A stretch of DNA of 64,000 bases from Lautropia mirabilis (GCF_900637555.1 NZ_LR134378.1:2552001-2616000), one strand, 5' to 3'; shown: positions 28,028 to 36,880, counted from the stretch's first letter. The notes: a model not told the origin generated them from the letters alone. A program made the numbers and translations.

Positions 28028-30205
28028 TCACGCGGTCACCGCGTCGTCCTCGAAGATGCTGAAATCCACGGACACCCCTCGATCACGCAGCGCCTCGTAG
28101 AACGAAGGCACCTCATCGCAGGCCCGGAACCGTCCCTGTACACGGCTGTTCTTCAATCCGGTCTGCTCATAGCGGAAGATTTCGTGGCTCTGGATCTTGC
28201 CGCTTTCCACGCCACACACCTCGGTGATCGACGTGATGCGACGCGACCCATCCGGAAAACGCGCCTGGTGGATGATCAGGTCCACCGCACTGGCGATCTG
28301 TTCACGCAGCGCCGCCAGCGGAAGCTCCACCCCGGCCATCAGCATCAGCACCTCCAGCCGCGACAGCACGTCGCGCGGCGTGTTGGCGTGAACCGTCGTC
28401 ATCGAGCCCTCGTGACCGGTATTCATCGCCTGCAGCATGTCGAGCGCCTCGCCGCCCCGGCATTCACCCACGATGATGCGATCGGGCCGCATGCGCAGCG
28501 CGTTCTTGACCAGATCCCGGATGGTGATGGCCCCGCGCCCCTCGGCATTGGGGGGCCGCGATTCCAGCGACACTAAGTGCGGGTGCATCAGCTTCAGCTC
28601 AGCCGCGTCCTCGATGGTGATCAGCCGCTCCCCCACCGGAATCAGGTTCGACAGCACGTTCAGCAGCGTCGTCTTGCCCGAGCCTGTGCCGCCCGAGACG
28701 ATGATGCTCTTGTGCTGCTCCACACAGATGCGCAGGAATTCCATCATCGCCGGCGAAGCGCTCTGGTTGGCCACCAGCGTATCTGGCGTCATCACCGTGC
28801 GGTTGAAGCGCCGGATGGTGATGGTGGGCCCTTTCAGCGCCACCGGCGGAATGATGGCGTTGACCCGCGAACCATCAGGCAGACGCGCATCCACCAGCGG
28901 CGAGGACTCATCGATGCGCCGGCCCAGCGGCGCCACGATGCGCTCGATCACGTTGCGGATGGCATCATCGTCCGAGAACGCCAGCGGCACCTGCTGCAGC
29001 TTGCCCTTGCGCTCCACGAAGATGTCGGTGGCACTGTTGACCATGATCTCGCTGATCAGCGGGTCGGTCATCAGCCGCTCCAGCGGCCCCAGGCCCACGG
29101 CCTCATCTACGCTGTCCTGCACCAGCATGTCACGGTCGATGTCGGGCGGCAGGTTCTGCATGCCGGCCACGATCCGCTCCACCGCCGAACGCACCTCGGC
29201 CTTCACCTCGTCGGCCGAGAACTGGGTGAGGTTGCTGCGCCGCAGATCGATCACCTCCAGCAGCTGCCGTTGCACCAGGCGCCGCCAGCCCAACGCCTTG
29301 CCCTGTTCCTGCGCGGCCCGCGCATAGTCGGCCAGACGGACCTGGTCGATGCCGTCGTCGGCACCGCGCCAGCCGGCATCGGCAGCAGCGCCCATGGACA
29401 CGACCTTGCCGCCGTCCCTGACGCCAGCACCGCCGGACGCTTCACCTTGCTCATCAGCGTCACCTGCTTCGCCTCTGATGGCGTCGGGGCGCTCACCGGA
29501 ATCGCCGTGTTCACGCGAATCCCTGTGTTCCCCCGGATCGCGGCGATCACCAGCCACATGGCCGCCCACAGAGCCGGAGCCGGAGCCGGAGCCGGAGCCA
29601 CAGGCATGGTCATGCCCCTCCAGGCCGCCATCAGCACGGCAACCTTCTCCTGCCGTCGGCATTGCGTCATTCACCGGCGTGGCCAAGGTTCTTCCTGAGA
29701 TGCCCTGCCCCGACTGACCATCACCGTGATCAGAAGCCCCCTCGTCATCCGATCGACGGCTCACCGCATTCCGAAGCAATACCGCAGCCCCGGTCGCGGC
29801 ATGATCCCCTTCGGGTGCAATCTTCGGCGCTGCGGGTGCCTCCCTCCCTTCGACATCCGTCTCCAGCCCGTCATCATCCAGCAGCGCCGAGCGCCCCGAT
29901 GCAGGAAGCCGCAACCCGCTGCCCTGCACGCGCAGCCGATAGCCAGCCACCACGATCTCGTCCCGTTCGGACAGCGGGCCGTACTCCACTACCCGCTCGC
30001 CGTTGACGCGGGTACCGACGATGGTGCCCAGGTCCACCAGCTTCACACCACGGCCAATGCGTTGAAGCTCGGCGTGTACGCGCGCCACGCGCCAGCCGCC
30101 CAGCTGCACCTCGGCCTCCTTGCCCCGGCCGATACGGCACGGCAGGCCTGCCACCGGAACGGTGCGGCTTTCCCTGCCCTCTTCCTCGATCACGATTTCC
30201 AGCAT
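28028..30205 (-). CDS. tadA: FHA-domain Tad secretion ATPase (TadA/CpaF)
   Basis: Motor ATPase for pilin assembly, here fused to a phosphothreonine-binding FHA domain. In the 725-residue protein, residues 1-95 form the FHA domain (PCRIGRGKEAEVQLGGWRVARVHAEL). About 100-300 is a Gly/Ser/Glu/Asp/His-rich linker with a GSGSGSGSG run and Glu/His/Asp/Ser/Arg repeats. From about 320 follows the CpaF ATPase with the Walker A block SGGTGSGKTTLLN, the Asp box TIEDAAELKL, Walker B MRPDRIIVGECRGGEALD and the His box HEGSMTTVHAN. ATG 30205 is firm: AGGTGA lies 5 nt before it, and the FHA fold starts there. A copy of GGACTAGGCC lies 83 nt upstream. Confidence 0.92.
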   Translation of the reverse strand: MLEIVIEEEGRESRTVPVAGLPCRIGRGKEAEVQLGGWRVARVHAELQRIGRGVKLVDLGTIVGTRVNGERVVEYGPLSERDEIVVAGYRLRVQGSGLRLPASGRSALLDDDGLETDVEGREAPAAPKIAPEGDHAATGAAVLLRNAVSRRSDDEGASDHGDGQSGQGISGRTLATPVNDAMPTAGEGCRADGGLEGHDHACGSGSGSGSGSVGGHVAGDRRDPGEHRDSREHGDSGERPDAIRGEAGDADEQGEASGGAGVRDGGKVVSMGAAADAGWRGADDGIDQVRLADYARAAQEQGKALGWRRLVQRQLLEVIDLRRSNLTQFSADEVKAEVRSAVERIVAGMQNLPPDIDRDMLVQDSVDEAVGLGPLERLMTDPLISEIMVNSATDIFVERKGKLQQVPLAFSDDDAIRNVIERIVAPLGRRIDESSPLVDARLPDGSRVNAIIPPVALKGPTITIRRFNRTVMTPDTLVANQSASPAMMEFLRICVEQHKSIIVSGGTGSGKTTLLNVLSNLIPVGERLITIEDAAELKLMHPHLVSLESRPPNAEGRGAITIRDLVKNALRMRPDRIIVGECRGGEALDMLQAMNTGHEGSMTTVHANTPRDVLSRLEVLMLMAGVELPLAALREQIASAVDLIIHQARFPDGSRRITSITEVCGVESGKIQSHEIFRYEQTGLKNSRVQGRFRACDEVPSFYEALRDRGVSVDFSIFEDDAVTA
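29571..29599 (-). repeat. Hexanucleotide repeat in tadA linker
   Basis: Nearly five tandem copies of GAGCCG (29571-29599, plus strand) encode the Gly-Ser run in the linker between the FHA and ATPase domains. Copy-number change would alter linker length without shifting frame. Confidence 0.85.
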
Positions 30206-30288
30206 GTCCGTCACCTGACATTGAAAGGCTTTCATTGCACCGCAAGCGGCTTCCATCGTCGCGGCATCCTTGCCGCCTGCCATCGACC

Positions 30289-30298
30289 GGCCTAGTCC
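30289..30298 (-). promoter_or_regulatory. GGACTAGGCC box upstream of tadA
   Basis: GGACTAGGCC on the minus strand, 83 nt before the tadA start codon. It is the same word and distance as at flp (37303-37312). CTAG-containing words are scarce in this GC-rich sequence. It may be a regulator-binding or promoter element. Confidence 0.45.
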
Positions 30299-30339
30299 AT
30301 CCCGGCGACCATGGCGGATGGGCGCTGCGACGCCCAGGC

Positions 30340-32376
30340 TCAATCCAGCATGTCGAACTGCTTCTTGAGCGCATCGGCCCGCTGCTGCAGGGCCTGAACA
30401 CGAGGATCCACGGCGGGCGCCGAACCCTGCTCACTGAGCCGTGGCGTGATCAGCACCACCATCTCGGATTCACGCTGGCGGAAACGCTTGGAGCGGAACA
30501 GATGGCCCAGGATGGGCAGGTCACCCAGGCCCGGAATCTTGGTGATGGCGCCCGACATCTCGTTGCGCACCATGCCGGCAATCACCAGCGTCTCGCCCGG
30601 GCGCAGGTTCACATCGGTGTTGGAACTTTGCTTGCGCAGGCCCGGTACGCCCATGACCGTCACCTCATCGTCGATGGACGAGACCTCGGTATGCAGGCTG
30701 GCCGAAATAACGCCCTGGGCATTGACCACCGGCTCCACCTCGAAGCGCACCCCATACTCCTTGAAATCGACGTTGGCCGCACCGTTGGCGCTCAGCACCG
30801 GAATGGGCAGCTCACCGCCTGCCACGAAACGCGCCTTTCCGCCCGAGCGGGTGGAAAGACGTGGCTCGGCCAGCACCGCCGCATCACCGTTCTGCACCAT
30901 CAGGTCGATCATGCTGCTGAGCGAAGAGACCATCGATGCGCTGGTGGCAAAGGGATGAATGCGTGGCGCAACAGCAAAGCCTCGCGTGGCCGCAGCGCCC
31001 CCTTCCGGCAGGAACGCCCCGCTGCGCTTGAAGTCACCGATGACGCCGAAGCTGGGGCCTGACACCGCCCAATCCCCGGCGCCGCCGCCCTGCCAGCGCA
31101 CACCCAGCTGCTTCAGCGCATTGCGGCCGATCTCGATCATCTTCACTTCCAGGTTGATCATCTGCTCATAGCCGCGACGGCTGACCAGACTGATGACCTG
31201 CGGGTAGCGCTTGACCAGCTCAGCCGCACGCCAGGCGCCTTCCTCAGTGGGGTTCTGACCTTCCAGAAGAATCCGGTCGCCCAGCGCCCGGGCACGCACC
31301 CCGCTGTTCTCGCCCAGCAGCAGGTTCATATCCTGCGCCAGCCGCACGCTGTTCGACTCCGTCACCAGGATCTGATACTTGCGAATACCGCCCCCCTTGA
31401 GCCACAGGTGCAGCGTCGTCTCGCCCGGTGCTTCCGGAATCAGGAGGAGCTGCCGGTCATCCAGCCAGTTGGCCTGCAACACGCGCCCCGAGCCCAGTGC
31501 AATGCGCAGAACCTGGCCCACTTCCATCAGATGCCCCTGCCCCAAGGACAGGGTGATTGTTTCGATCGCGTCCGTGGACGTCATCGTGGACGACGGACGC
31601 AGAACGGATGCCGCAGCGCCCACCTCATTCATGCGGGTGGTCATTCGAGTGGACGTACTTGCGGGCGCACTTGTGGACGTGCGCATCACGTCGGGCGTCG
31701 CGGCAGCAGGCCTGGGCGCTGCCGGCATGATCACGCCTCGGGCAGACGCAATCTCCTGTCGGTTTGCGCGGGAGACGCCTCCCGCTGGGTTCATCTCCTT
31801 TCGCAGCTGCTGCTGTCGCTCGGCAGCAGCCAGCAGCGCGGCACGTCGGTCAACCACCAGCCGGGCACTTGCCGTCGTAGATTGCATATCAGGCTGGATA
31901 TACGGTGCTGCATCCTGTTGCGTGCCATTTTGCGCATCCCGCCGGACAGCCACACGCATGGACGGCACACGTTCTGCCGATGCCGATGCCAGGGTTGGGG
32001 TTGGCTTCGATGCCGATGCCGATGCCGATGCCGATGCCGATGCCGCTATGGATTCTGCTTTGGATGCCGATGCCAACGTGGATCTCGATTCCGTGACGCG
32101 GGCCAGCAGGGCCTCCAGAGGATCTTCCTGCTGCGTGTCCTTCACAGCTCCTGTAGCTACGGGAACGACACTTCCGGACTTCACCTGCTTCGGGGCTCCA
32201 TTGCTTGCTGAAGCCACCGGTACGCCCTGCGCGAGGACCGACTGCATCGACAGCGCCCCCAGCAGCGCCACGCAGATCGTCTTGGGCCAGAAGGATCGGG
32301 AAGAGAACGGATCAGCCTTCACGGTGCGGTGTTCCTGCAGCGACGGTTCAAACGAGGATGGAATATGAGAGAACAT
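30340..32376 (-). CDS. rcpA: Tad pilus outer-membrane secretin RcpA (CpaC)
   Basis: Forms the outer-membrane channel of the Tad pilus. The 678-residue precursor has a hydrophobic export signal near residues 31-50 (ICVALLGALSMQSVLAQG), preceded by an unusually long polar leader. A low-complexity Ser/Ala/Thr/Pro region (about 50-240) follows, then the N-terminal secretin/BON-like domain (TLSLGQGHLMEVGQVLRIALGS, ILVTESNSVRLAQDMNLLLGE) and the secretin domain (QMINLEVKMIEIGRNALKQLG, VLAEPRLSTRSGGKARFVAGGELPIPV, LRPGETLVIAGMVRNEMS, IPGLGDLPILGHLFRSK). ATG 32376 is used; a GTG lies 18 nt upstream. It follows cpaB after 37 bp. Confidence 0.92.
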   Translation of the reverse strand: MFSHIPSSFEPSLQEHRTVKADPFSSRSFWPKTICVALLGALSMQSVLAQGVPVASASNGAPKQVKSGSVVPVATGAVKDTQQEDPLEALLARVTESRSTLASASKAESIAASASASASASASKPTPTLASASAERVPSMRVAVRRDAQNGTQQDAAPYIQPDMQSTTASARLVVDRRAALLAAAERQQQLRKEMNPAGGVSRANRQEIASARGVIMPAAPRPAAATPDVMRTSTSAPASTSTRMTTRMNEVGAAASVLRPSSTMTSTDAIETITLSLGQGHLMEVGQVLRIALGSGRVLQANWLDDRQLLLIPEAPGETTLHLWLKGGGIRKYQILVTESNSVRLAQDMNLLLGENSGVRARALGDRILLEGQNPTEEGAWRAAELVKRYPQVISLVSRRGYEQMINLEVKMIEIGRNALKQLGVRWQGGGAGDWAVSGPSFGVIGDFKRSGAFLPEGGAAATRGFAVAPRIHPFATSASMVSSLSSMIDLMVQNGDAAVLAEPRLSTRSGGKARFVAGGELPIPVLSANGAANVDFKEYGVRFEVEPVVNAQGVISASLHTEVSSIDDEVTVMGVPGLRKQSSNTDVNLRPGETLVIAGMVRNEMSGAITKIPGLGDLPILGHLFRSKRFRQRESEMVVLITPRLSEQGSAPAVDPRVQALQQRADALKKQFDMLD
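32009..32044 (-). repeat. Hexanucleotide tandem repeat in rcpA
   Basis: Six perfect GATGCC units (plus strand, 32009-32044) encode an Ala-Ser-Ala-Ser run in the N-terminal low-complexity region. Slippage would change the run in two-residue steps while keeping the frame. Confidence 0.9.
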
Positions 32377-32413
32377 GGCGTGCTCTGCTTTCACGAGAAT
32401 TCGGAATGAGGGA

Positions 32414-33433
32414 TCAGCGATTCGTCAACGAATTGCCGGATTCCTCGGCCTGCACTTGCGCCTGCATCTGAGCCTGGGTCAGCGTCTGAGCCTGTGCCTG
32501 AACAGCCATCGTCGGCGTGACAGGCTTGGCAGCCCCGGGCTGCAGGCTGTAGGCCGGCATCCGTCCGATCATCGGCTGGCCCATGCCCCCCACGATCATC
32601 TGCGGGCGACGATCCTGCCGTGCCACCACCTTGCGAGGCGCCACCGCCGGACGTGCCGGTTGTGGGAACAGGCTGCGCAGGTCCACGGCCGCAGCATCCA
32701 TCGGCATGCCGTCGTCAGGGTTGCGCAGCACGGCCGTCAGCCGGCCGGCACGCTGCGCCACGATCAGACGTTGCGCCTGGCTGGGCGTCACTTCCACCGT
32801 CACCGACGAGAAGCTTCGATCATCGCCGTTGTCGTTTGCGCCAGGACGCACCTGGCGGCCCGTAGCCATCACCAGCAGGTTCTGCAACAGCGGCACGGTG
32901 GCGTCGTGCTCGGCTTCACCATGTCCGCTGGCCGAAGGGGGTCGTGCCGTCAGCAGCAGGTCGATGCGGTCCCCCGGCTGCAGCATGCCGGAGATGGAAT
33001 TGATCTCGTCGACGGAGATGGTCAGTGCGCGGATGCCCGGCTTGACGCGCGACGAGAACACGAGCTGCTCGGCGGATGACACGGCGGCCGTCGAGAGCAT
33101 CTCGCCAGGACGCATGGGCAGCAGCAGACGCTGGCCCACCAGGGCGTCGAACTGCTCCGGCGTCACCACCGAGCTGGACACGTATTCGGCCGGTACGGAG
33201 CGGATGGCCATGGTTTCGCCGCTCACGATCTCGCCCTTGTCGAGCGTGGCATTGGCCACCACCACATCGACCATCTGCTGGGCCACGGGCGCCAGGCGCT
33301 CGCGCTCGGCCTGGACCTGTTCATTCACGTAGCGTGAGCCGGCATAGATCGCCACGCCACCACACAGCATGGCGGCTGACATCAGCAGCAGGTTTCGATG
33401 ACGTTCGAGGATCCGGATGACGATGGGATTCAT
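32414..33433 (-). CDS. cpaB: Tad pilus assembly protein RcpC (CpaB)
   Basis: A periplasmic-facing protein that works with the RcpA secretin. The 339-residue protein begins with one membrane helix (HRNLLLMSAAMLCGGVAIYAG, about 12-32), followed by a SAF-type domain (ANATLDKGEIVSGETMAIRSVP; LLLPMRPGEMLSTAAVSS) and the CpaB domain (RALTISVDEINSISGMLQPGDRIDLLLTA; SVTVEVTPSQAQRLIVAQRAGRLTAVLRNP). The C-terminal about 60 residues are rich in Pro, Gln and Ala and probably disordered. The ATG at 33433 overlaps the stop of the upstream small gene (ATGA), so the start is well supported despite a poor ribosome site. Confidence 0.92.
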   Translation of the reverse strand: MNPIVIRILERHRNLLLMSAAMLCGGVAIYAGSRYVNEQVQAERERLAPVAQQMVDVVVANATLDKGEIVSGETMAIRSVPAEYVSSSVVTPEQFDALVGQRLLLPMRPGEMLSTAAVSSAEQLVFSSRVKPGIRALTISVDEINSISGMLQPGDRIDLLLTARPPSASGHGEAEHDATVPLLQNLLVMATGRQVRPGANDNGDDRSFSSVTVEVTPSQAQRLIVAQRAGRLTAVLRNPDDGMPMDAAAVDLRSLFPQPARPAVAPRKVVARQDRRPQMIVGGMGQPMIGRMPAYSLQPGAAKPVTPTMAVQAQAQTLTQAQMQAQVQAEESGNSLTNR

Positions 33434-33732
33434 GGCAGTGACATGGCGTAGGAAAAGTGGGAATAGTTCTGCTGAATGGCGACCAGAATCTTCTTCATCG
33501 CGCTGGGTTCCCCATGAAAGAGGACCAGACACAGCGCAAGTCCGATCAGCAGATACTCGATGGAGGCCTGGCCGCGCTGTGAAAGCCGCCGTCGCCGGCC
33601 GATGTCGACATGGTGCGCGGGTTCGTCTCCTGTGCCCATGTCACAATGAAGCCCCTGCAAACCTGGCCTAGTCCGGGCGGCGATTTCTGACGGACAGGCG
33701 GCCAGATGGATGATCCGATGCGTGACTTTCAT
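33430..33732 (-). CDS. Small pilin-like protein of the Tad locus
   Basis: A 100-residue frame whose second half carries a pilin-type segment: QRGQASIEYLLIGLALCLVLF (Glu after the Gly-Gln-Ala-Ser-Ile), then a short polar tail ending SHFSYAMSLP. This resembles Flp/TadE/TadF-type small pseudopilins. ATG 33732 overlaps the upstream stop by one base (TGATG). An in-frame ATG at 33639 would give a 69-residue protein of more usual size; a GGACTAGGCC word lies between the two, at 33665-33674, so the start is open. Its stop overlaps cpaB. Confidence 0.75.
   Translation of the reverse strand: MKVTHRIIHLAACPSEIAARTRPGLQGLHCDMGTGDEPAHHVDIGRRRRLSQRGQASIEYLLIGLALCLVLFHGEPSAMKKILVAIQQNYSHFSYAMSLP
33665..33674 (-). 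promoter_or_regulatory. Third GGACTAGGCC box
   Basis: Same 10-bp word and orientation as the boxes ahead of flp and tadA. It lies inside the long reading of the small pilin-like gene, or 25 nt before its shorter start at 33639. Confidence 0.3.
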
Positions 33733-34427
33733 CACCGCCTCCAGTGCATCACGGCAAACTGCCGGTTGCCTTGCTTGGATACGGCCAGCACCACTTCCTC
33801 GCCCTGTCGGCCGTAGATGGTGGCCTGGGCATCCTTGCCACCGCCCTCACGCGAATCGCTGATGAGCTGATAGCCCTGCTTCTGCAGCTTGCGACCGATC
33901 CAGTTGTCCAGGCGCACCACGCTGTCGTCCGTACTGGCCACGAAGGTGCTGGTGCGGTGTCCGCCATCCACGTGCGAAATGGCGGGCATCGGCCGTGCCG
34001 TGGCCGGCAGCAGCCCCTTGAACCAGCGCTCATCCTCGGCCAGCGCTGCCTCGGCCTTCTGGTCAGGCTTCCAGCGAATGCGCCGCCCCTCGATGCCCGG
34101 ACCGCTGCGCTTCATCTCCACCGTCTCGATGACATCGCCATCCATATGCGTCATGACCTGCCAGCCATCACGCTGGCTGCGCATCGGTGGCAGATCCGGA
34201 CTCGCCCAGTCCTCCTCCAGACGGCGCATGGCGTCTTCCACCGAACCGCTGTCCCGAAACTGGCTGATGCTGACACGACCACCGGGCAGCAGGCTGTCGG
34301 TCATCAGCATCTGCTCATGCGGCTGAAAGCGCGGCGCAGCCTGGGCAGGTATCGATGCCATGCCGATGCCTGCCAGCAGCATGGCAGCCAGCATCGATCT
34401 TGCAGGATTGAACTTGTGCATGCTCAT
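33732..34427 (-). CDS. Exported protein of unknown function in the Tad locus
   Basis: A 231-residue protein I do not recognise. It has a signal peptide (SMLAAMLLAGIGMASIPAQAAP, cleavage near 31) and a soluble, charged mature part with no Cys, TPR or known motif visible. The region near 50-125 alternates polar strands (GGRVSISQFRDSGSVEDAMRRLEEDW; DGDVIETVEMKRSGPGIEGRRIRWKP), and the C-terminus is beta-rich. Both ends overlap neighbours: ATGA with the TadE-like gene upstream and TGATG with the small pilin-like gene downstream. A periplasmic role in Flp pilus assembly is inferred from position only. Confidence 0.8.
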   Translation of the reverse strand: MSMHKFNPARSMLAAMLLAGIGMASIPAQAAPRFQPHEQMLMTDSLLPGGRVSISQFRDSGSVEDAMRRLEEDWASPDLPPMRSQRDGWQVMTHMDGDVIETVEMKRSGPGIEGRRIRWKPDQKAEAALAEDERWFKGLLPATARPMPAISHVDGGHRTSTFVASTDDSVVRLDNWIGRKLQKQGYQLISDSREGGGKDAQATIYGRQGEEVVLAVSKQGNRQFAVMHWRR

Positions 34428-35374
34428 GGACGTGTCTCCGTGTTCGGTGGCGGGAGGCGGTCCTCCGGAACAATCTCCACATCCACCTGGTGGTAGTTGA
34501 ACTTATTGCCGTTGCTTTCCTTGAAGATCTTGCTTGGCGAGCGGATGAGGTGAACCAGGGGTTGATGAACCAGCTCGATGAACCGCTCGGGATCGCCGTT
34601 GGGCAAGCTGTTCACCATGTCCGTCGGCAGAACATGGGCGACATCGTTGGTGGCCTTGATCAGCTCCCGGCCGGATGGCAGGCGTCGCCCCTTGTCCAGA
34701 CGGGACGCCAGGCTGCTGGCTTCCGATCCCTTGGCACTGGACGCATTCCAGGCATCGGCCAATATCCCCAGGCGGCTGTCGAAGGTCAGCATCGGGTCAT
34801 GGTTCAGGTTCAGCTTGCCCCACAACCACGTATCCATCGGAGCACGACTCTGGACCTGCGCGGAGAACAACCCGCCACGAGCCGCCAGCCCGAACCGGCC
34901 GGGGCCGGACACATCGGACGCAGCACTCAGGAACGCTTCAACCCGCCGCTGTCCCTTGAACGCATCGAAATTCTCGTGATCGATCCGGAGCGCCACATCC
35001 TTGTAGCTCTGCAACAGCGCATTGCCTTTCCGGTCCACCCAGAAACGGTTCCGCTCCTGTTCCAGCTGATCATCCGCCGGGGTTTCATCCGATCGCAGGC
35101 CAAGCAACGTCTTGCTGAAATGACGCCGACGGATCTGATCGGCAATGTCATCCGTTGCCTGGCCGTTTCGACAGGCCTCGAAGCGGACCGAACACTCGAA
35201 GGCTGCGGTGCGCGATGCCGACACCGTGGCCTGTCGCATGTCCTGATACTTGGCCAGCAGCGGTACCGCCACAAAGAACGGCAGCATCACGAAGGAAATC
35301 ACGACCATGGTTTCCGCCAGTGCCTGGCCACGTTGGCCGCGCCCTGAAAGGTGCTCCTTGAGGACCATGTTCAT
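34424..35374 (-). CDS. TadE-like pseudopilin protein
   Basis: A 316-residue protein with a TadE-type N-terminus: basic leader then GQRGQALAETMVVISFVMLPFFVAVPLLAK (about 13-42), with the Glu expected after the processing site. The rest is soluble, with two Cys (ECSVRFEACRNG) soon after the helix. TadE-type minor pseudopilins help initiate Flp pili. It overlaps the tadG-like gene upstream and the exported unknown gene downstream by 4 bases each. Confidence 0.82.
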   Translation of the reverse strand: MNMVLKEHLSGRGQRGQALAETMVVISFVMLPFFVAVPLLAKYQDMRQATVSASRTAAFECSVRFEACRNGQATDDIADQIRRRHFSKTLLGLRSDETPADDQLEQERNRFWVDRKGNALLQSYKDVALRIDHENFDAFKGQRRVEAFLSAASDVSGPGRFGLAARGGLFSAQVQSRAPMDTWLWGKLNLNHDPMLTFDSRLGILADAWNASSAKGSEASSLASRLDKGRRLPSGRELIKATNDVAHVLPTDMVNSLPNGDPERFIELVHQPLVHLIRSPSKIFKESNGNKFNYHQVDVEIVPEDRLPPPNTETRP

Positions 35375-36756
35375 CTCCCGAGCGTTCCCAGGGCGCCCGC
35401 CATGGCCCGCTCCTGCGCATCCACGCCCACCAGGCGAACCTGCCAGTAGGGGCTGTACATGCTGGCGTACTCCACCCGTTCATTTCCGCCCGGCGGGCGG
35501 CGGAAGTACACCTGAGCGGACGACATGGCAACCATGGCCGCATCTCTGCGGAAGTCTGCAAACGCGTCCTTCAGCTTGAGACGCCCTGCCCCCAGACCGG
35601 TCTGATCGGCCGTGTTGATCGTGTTCTTCTTCTGAATCACGCCAATCACCGTCACCTTGTCGGTGGGGAAACGGCTGTTCTCCCGCATGGCCTTGCTGTT
35701 CTCATCCAGATCCCTGACCGCAGGAAGCCCCAGATAGGCTCTTGCCGACCAGAACCCGGATCGGTCGATCAGCCGATAGGCGCGCCCGTTATCATGCTTC
35801 TGGCTGCTGGCCTGCCCATTCAGGCGATCCATGGACTGCTTGGGATCCTTGGCAATCTCGACGCCACTCCAGGCCAGAGGCATGGCTTCCCGCGTCCTTC
35901 TCTTGTGCAGCCATCTTCTATGATGGATGGACAACGTGTCATAGGACTGCCACCGATCCATGGCGGTGGTATCGTGATCCCGGATCATTTCCGTCTGACC
36001 GCGCCAGACCAGCCAGTCTGTTGTCCCCGGTATCCAGACCTTCAGTCCCCGATTCACCGAATACTCATCCAGCGATCGCTGGACGAGATCCTTGAGCCGG
36101 CTCCGATCCTCATCACCATGATTCCGGGTCATCTGATCACCCAGCGTTCCACGGATCAGATAGCCATGAAAGTGCTCGTCCGTCTTCTTCATCACCTCAT
36201 TGGTGAGCTGGTTCAGCACATAGCCATTGGTCGTCCCCCATATCACATCCTGGCTGACGGCCAATGCATGGATGTAGGCACTTCGTCCGGCCACTTCCAC
36301 GGCGCTCATGATCCGAAGTGCCTTGTTCAGGTTGGTGACGACCCGTTCAACAGCGCGCAGATAGGCATTCAGGGGCGGGATGACTCTGGACACGGTTTCC
36401 AGGTTCTTGACGGCCTGCGTGATGAAGCCCGCGTATGAAACCAATGTCGCCGTCTGCGCAATGGCCACTTCGTTGAAGATGATGGCGCGGTTGCTGTAGG
36501 CGTAGTAGTTGAAGGCACGGGCCCGCCAGAGGCCGGCACTGTAGGCAGCGGCATCCGTCGCGTTGACCAGGCGCATGCGGGCGGTGGTCACCTGTCCGGT
36601 GGAAAACTGATAGAAAGTCAGCACCGCCACGATGACCAGCAGGAACATGCCGAAGATCAGCGCCTGGCCAGACTGTCGCGCAGCAGGTCGTCGGCCAGAT
36701 CGACGGGATGAAAAGGCCCGGGTGCGTGAGCAGCCGGGCCGGATCGTGTGTCGCAT
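35371..36756 (-). CDS. TadG-like pilus assembly protein
   Basis: A 461-residue protein with the TadE/G-like N-terminal segment SGQALIFGMFLLVIVAVLTFYQFSTGQVTTARMRLVNATDAAAYSAGLWRARAF (from about 29), in which one membrane helix is followed by the conserved NATDAAAYSAG block. The remainder is a long soluble, charged domain of unknown fold. TadG proteins contribute to pilus assembly or anchoring. ATG 36756 is chosen (GGAG 9 nt upstream, GTG one codon earlier also possible). It is separated from flp by a strong 16-bp hairpin and overlaps the next gene by 4 bases. Confidence 0.84.
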   Translation of the reverse strand: MRHTIRPGCSRTRAFSSRRSGRRPAARQSGQALIFGMFLLVIVAVLTFYQFSTGQVTTARMRLVNATDAAAYSAGLWRARAFNYYAYSNRAIIFNEVAIAQTATLVSYAGFITQAVKNLETVSRVIPPLNAYLRAVERVVTNLNKALRIMSAVEVAGRSAYIHALAVSQDVIWGTTNGYVLNQLTNEVMKKTDEHFHGYLIRGTLGDQMTRNHGDEDRSRLKDLVQRSLDEYSVNRGLKVWIPGTTDWLVWRGQTEMIRDHDTTAMDRWQSYDTLSIHHRRWLHKRRTREAMPLAWSGVEIAKDPKQSMDRLNGQASSQKHDNGRAYRLIDRSGFWSARAYLGLPAVRDLDENSKAMRENSRFPTDKVTVIGVIQKKNTINTADQTGLGAGRLKLKDAFADFRRDAAMVAMSSAQVYFRRPPGGNERVEYASMYSPYWQVRLVGVDAQERAMAGALGTLGR

Positions 36757-36844
36757 CACATCATGCTCCAGACGAGTTGACGGACAATGCGGAGTCGATG
36801 GTCACAAGGGGGCGGCTTCGATGAGTGCCAGGTGTCTGCCCTGC

Positions 36845-36880
36845 CCGATGCAGCCCCGACCCTTGTCGGAGCTGCATCGG
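36845..36880 (-). other. Strong hairpin between flp and tadG-like gene
   Basis: A 16-bp stem with a 4-nt loop (36845-36860 with 36865-36880, one G-U pair) in the 166-bp gap after flp. No U-tract follows on the minus strand. It probably protects the abundant pilin message or attenuates read-through into the assembly genes. Confidence 0.65.

Noticed and set aside
29571-32044. Phase variation by the GAGCCG and GATGCC repeats
   Set aside because: Unit length is six, so copy change keeps the frame; on/off switching is not expected.
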